From: Lachnoclostridium sp. An76
GTDB taxonomy: Bacteria; Bacillota; Clostridia; Lachnospirales; Lachnospiraceae
Reading direction: 5' to 3'
NCBI RefSeq assembly: GCF_002161355.1
Contig: NZ_NFHL01000008.1
Span: 62,001-126,000 of the forward strand
Length of the DNA stretch: 64,000 nucleotides
The position numbers and the translations under genes are program-made. Position 1 is the first letter of the stretch; the number at the start of each line of letters is the position of its first letter. The notes beneath the pieces are model-generated. The model worked only from the letters and a program-made list of their open reading frames with translations, had not been told where the DNA came from and ran no database searches. This document shows, in pieces, positions 62,466 through 64,000 of this stretch.

Positions 62466-64000
62466 ATGTCAGATCAGGATTTCATCTTAGTAGATGAGGA
62501 AGATAAAGAAAGAAGTACAGAAAACAACACAGAGAAAAATACGGGAAACAATACGGGCGGGGAGGACGGTCAGCCGGACAGAGACGCAGTCACAGAGAGT
62601 CCTTCTGCGGGAACAGTGAAAGATGAGATCGCTGCCGCTGAGAAAAAGGAGGAGGACAGTGAGGATGAGTATGAGAAGATCTGCTTTATCTGCCACCGCC
62701 CGGAAAGCGTGACAGGGAAGATGATCGAGCTTCCGAATCATATAACGGTGTGCCCGGACTGTATGCAGAAGAGCTTTGACGCCATGACCAGCGGGGCTGT
62801 GGACCTGAACCGCCTGATGAACACGCCGGGCATTCAGTTCCTCAATCTCTCTGACCTTGAAAATATGCAGCCGAGGCAGCAGAAGATCAAGAAAAAGAAA
62901 GAAAAGCCAAAGGAATTCCACCAGCTTGATATCAGGAAGATCCCCGCGCCCCACAAGATCAAGGCGCGGCTGGATGAGTATGTAGTGGGGCAGGAATATG
63001 CCAAGAAGGCGATGTCCGTGGCAGTGTATAACCACTATAAACGTGTGGCGGCAGGCGCGGCGGATGATATTGAGATCGAAAAATCGAATATGCTCATGAT
63101 CGGGCCTACAGGAAGCGGGAAGACCTATCTTGTCAAGACGCTGGCGCGGCTCCTCGACGTGCCGCTGGCGATCACGGACGCTACGTCCCTGACAGAGGCG
63201 GGCTACATAGGCGATGACATCGAGAGTGTTGTTTCCAAACTGCTGGCGGCAGCAGACAATGACGTGGAGAAGGCGGAGCAGGGGATCATCTTTATCGATG
63301 AGATCGATAAGATCGCGAAGAAACAGAACTCGAACCAGAGGGATGTGAGCGGCGAATCTGTCCAGCAGGGCATGCTGAAGCTCCTGGAAGGAAGCGACGT
63401 GGAAGTCCCGGTCGGGGCGAACAGCAAGAATGCCATGGTCCCCCTTACCACGGTAAATACGAAGAACATCCTCTTTATCTGCGCGGGGGCGTTCCCTGAC
63501 CTGGAAGGGATCATCCGGGAAAGACTCCAGAAGAAGACTTCCATGGGCTTTAACGCAGAGCTGAAAGACAAATATGAAAATGATAAGGATATCCTTTCCA
63601 AAGTAACGGTGGAGGACCTGAGGAAATTCGGCATGATCCCGGAATTCCTCGGAAGGCTTCCTATCATCTTTACCCTGAAAGGGCTGGATAAAGATATGCT
63701 TGTCAAGATACTCAAAGAGCCTAAGAACGCCATACTGAAGCAGTACCAGAAACTGCTGGCGCTGGACGAGGTGAGGCTGGACTTCAATAATGACGCGCTG
63801 GAGGCGATCGCGGAGAAGGCGATGAAAAAAGATACGGGGGCCCGTGCCCTGCGCGCGATCATCGAGGAGTTTATGCTGGATATCATGTATGAGATCCCAA
63901 AGGACGACAGCATCGGCGAGGTGATTATCACCAGGGAGTACATCGAGGGGACCGGGGGACCGGTCATACGGCTCCGGGGGCAGGAAATGCCTCTCCTGGG
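62466..64000 (+). CDS. clpX: ClpX-type AAA+ unfoldase, 3' end cut by the window
   Basis: About 511 codons are visible and the frame is open to the last base. ATG 62466 lies 7 bases after AAGGGA. Residues 1-70 are a very acidic, Asn/Glu/Asp-rich extension not found in ordinary ClpX. Then a zinc-binding domain (C73, C76, C96, C99), Walker A GPTGSGKT (213-220), pore loop GYIG (246-249), Walker B IIFIDEIDKIA (274-284), QQGMLKLLEG (300-309) and sensor 2 GARALRAI. The canonical IGF loop is MGF here (SMGFNAEL). ClpX unfolds tagged proteins for ClpP. No clpP or tig gene precedes it, so this may be a second, specialised ClpX rather than the main one. Confidence 0.88.
   Translation, partial: MSDQDFILVDEEDKERSTENNTEKNTGNNTGGEDGQPDRDAVTESPSAGTVKDEIAAAEKKEEDSEDEYEKICFICHRPESVTGKMIELPNHITVCPDCMQKSFDAMTSGAVDLNRLMNTPGIQFLNLSDLENMQPRQQKIKKKKEKPKEFHQLDIRKIPAPHKIKARLDEYVVGQEYAKKAMSVAVYNHYKRVAAGAADDIEIEKSNMLMIGPTGSGKTYLVKTLARLLDVPLAITDATSLTEAGYIGDDIESVVSKLLAAADNDVEKAEQGIIFIDEIDKIAKKQNSNQRDVSGESVQQGMLKLLEGSDVEVPVGANSKNAMVPLTTVNTKNILFICAGAFPDLEGIIRERLQKKTSMGFNAELKDKYENDKDILSKVTVEDLRKFGMIPEFLGRLPIIFTLKGLDKDMLVKILKEPKNAILKQYQKLLALDEVRLDFNNDALEAIAEKAMKKDTGARALRAIIEEFMLDIMYEIPKDDSIGEVIITREYIEGTGGPVIRLRGQEMPLL

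Overview
The window reads as a chromosomal segment of a gut-type Firmicute of the Lachnospiraceae (Clostridium cluster XIVa). The evidence is a moderately GC-rich backbone with strong AGGAGG ribosome sites and TTGACA-17-TATAAT promoters, a yqzL-recO-glyS order, a pyruvate phosphate dikinase, Bce-type peptide sensing/export genes, DUF4358 and DUF1538 proteins, and a very large cell-wall GH31 enzyme. The genus cannot be fixed from the sequence alone. I see no rRNA, tRNA or CRISPR array.

Layout. (1) 1-7.9 kb is an AT-rich accessory island. It holds the end of an unknown gene, a DUF2971 gene, and a convergent, tightly overlapping five-gene operon on the minus strand: degenerate ParB-like protein, metallophosphoesterase fused to a thymidylate-synthase-like domain, MazG-like pyrophosphohydrolase, thymidylate kinase and radical-SAM/SPASM enzyme. 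An IS4-type element closes the island. (2) 8.3-16.9 kb is core: yqzL, recO, a frameshifted small gene, glyS, a REP-associated tyrosine transposase bracketed by its palindromes, an M18 aminopeptidase, a lipoprotein and ppdK. (3) 16.9-19.0 kb is an IS1182-family element beside a divergent nitrogen operon (amtB-glnK, minus strand) that has a promoter and a leader terminator. (4) 20.9-28.5 kb holds regulators, a FucO-like alcohol dehydrogenase, HPr, inorganic pyrophosphatase, a phasin-like/UbiB pair, undecaprenol/diacylglycerol kinase, SseB-like and GNAT proteins. (5) 28.6-32.3 kb is a glucose-type PTS locus with promoter, LicT antiterminator target, terminator, a 75-bp tandem repeat array, ptsG (IICBA) and licT. 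(6) 32.4-40.1 kb is a BceRS-BceAB locus split by an AT-rich three-gene cassette (DUF262, ABC-type ATPase, HNH nuclease) with its own promoter. (7) 40.3-50.2 kb holds a cytidylate-kinase-like gene, the 2119-residue GH31 surface enzyme, a solitary 77-bp palindrome of the REP family, and feoAB. (8) 50.3-64 kb holds a TruA-like protein with an altered catalytic residue, a lipoprotein, a thioesterase, a DUF5721-type protein, a polysaccharide-acylation cluster (SGNH, DUF4358, MBOAT, DHHW), a pseudouridine synthase, ligA, a DUF1538 membrane protein with a double P-II protein, and a ClpX-type ATPase cut by the window end.

The best candidates for an undescribed system are the five-gene nucleotide-themed operon at 1.9-6.0 kb and the DUF262-ATPase-HNH cassette at 34.2-37.2 kb. 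In the first, four products belong to families that bind or process nucleotides, and the thymidylate-synthase-like domain appears to lack the catalytic cysteine. It could make, sense or remove a modified pyrimidine nucleotide, possibly in phage defence; that role is inference. The second resembles known nuclease/ATPase defence modules and sits as an insertion in a housekeeping-type locus.
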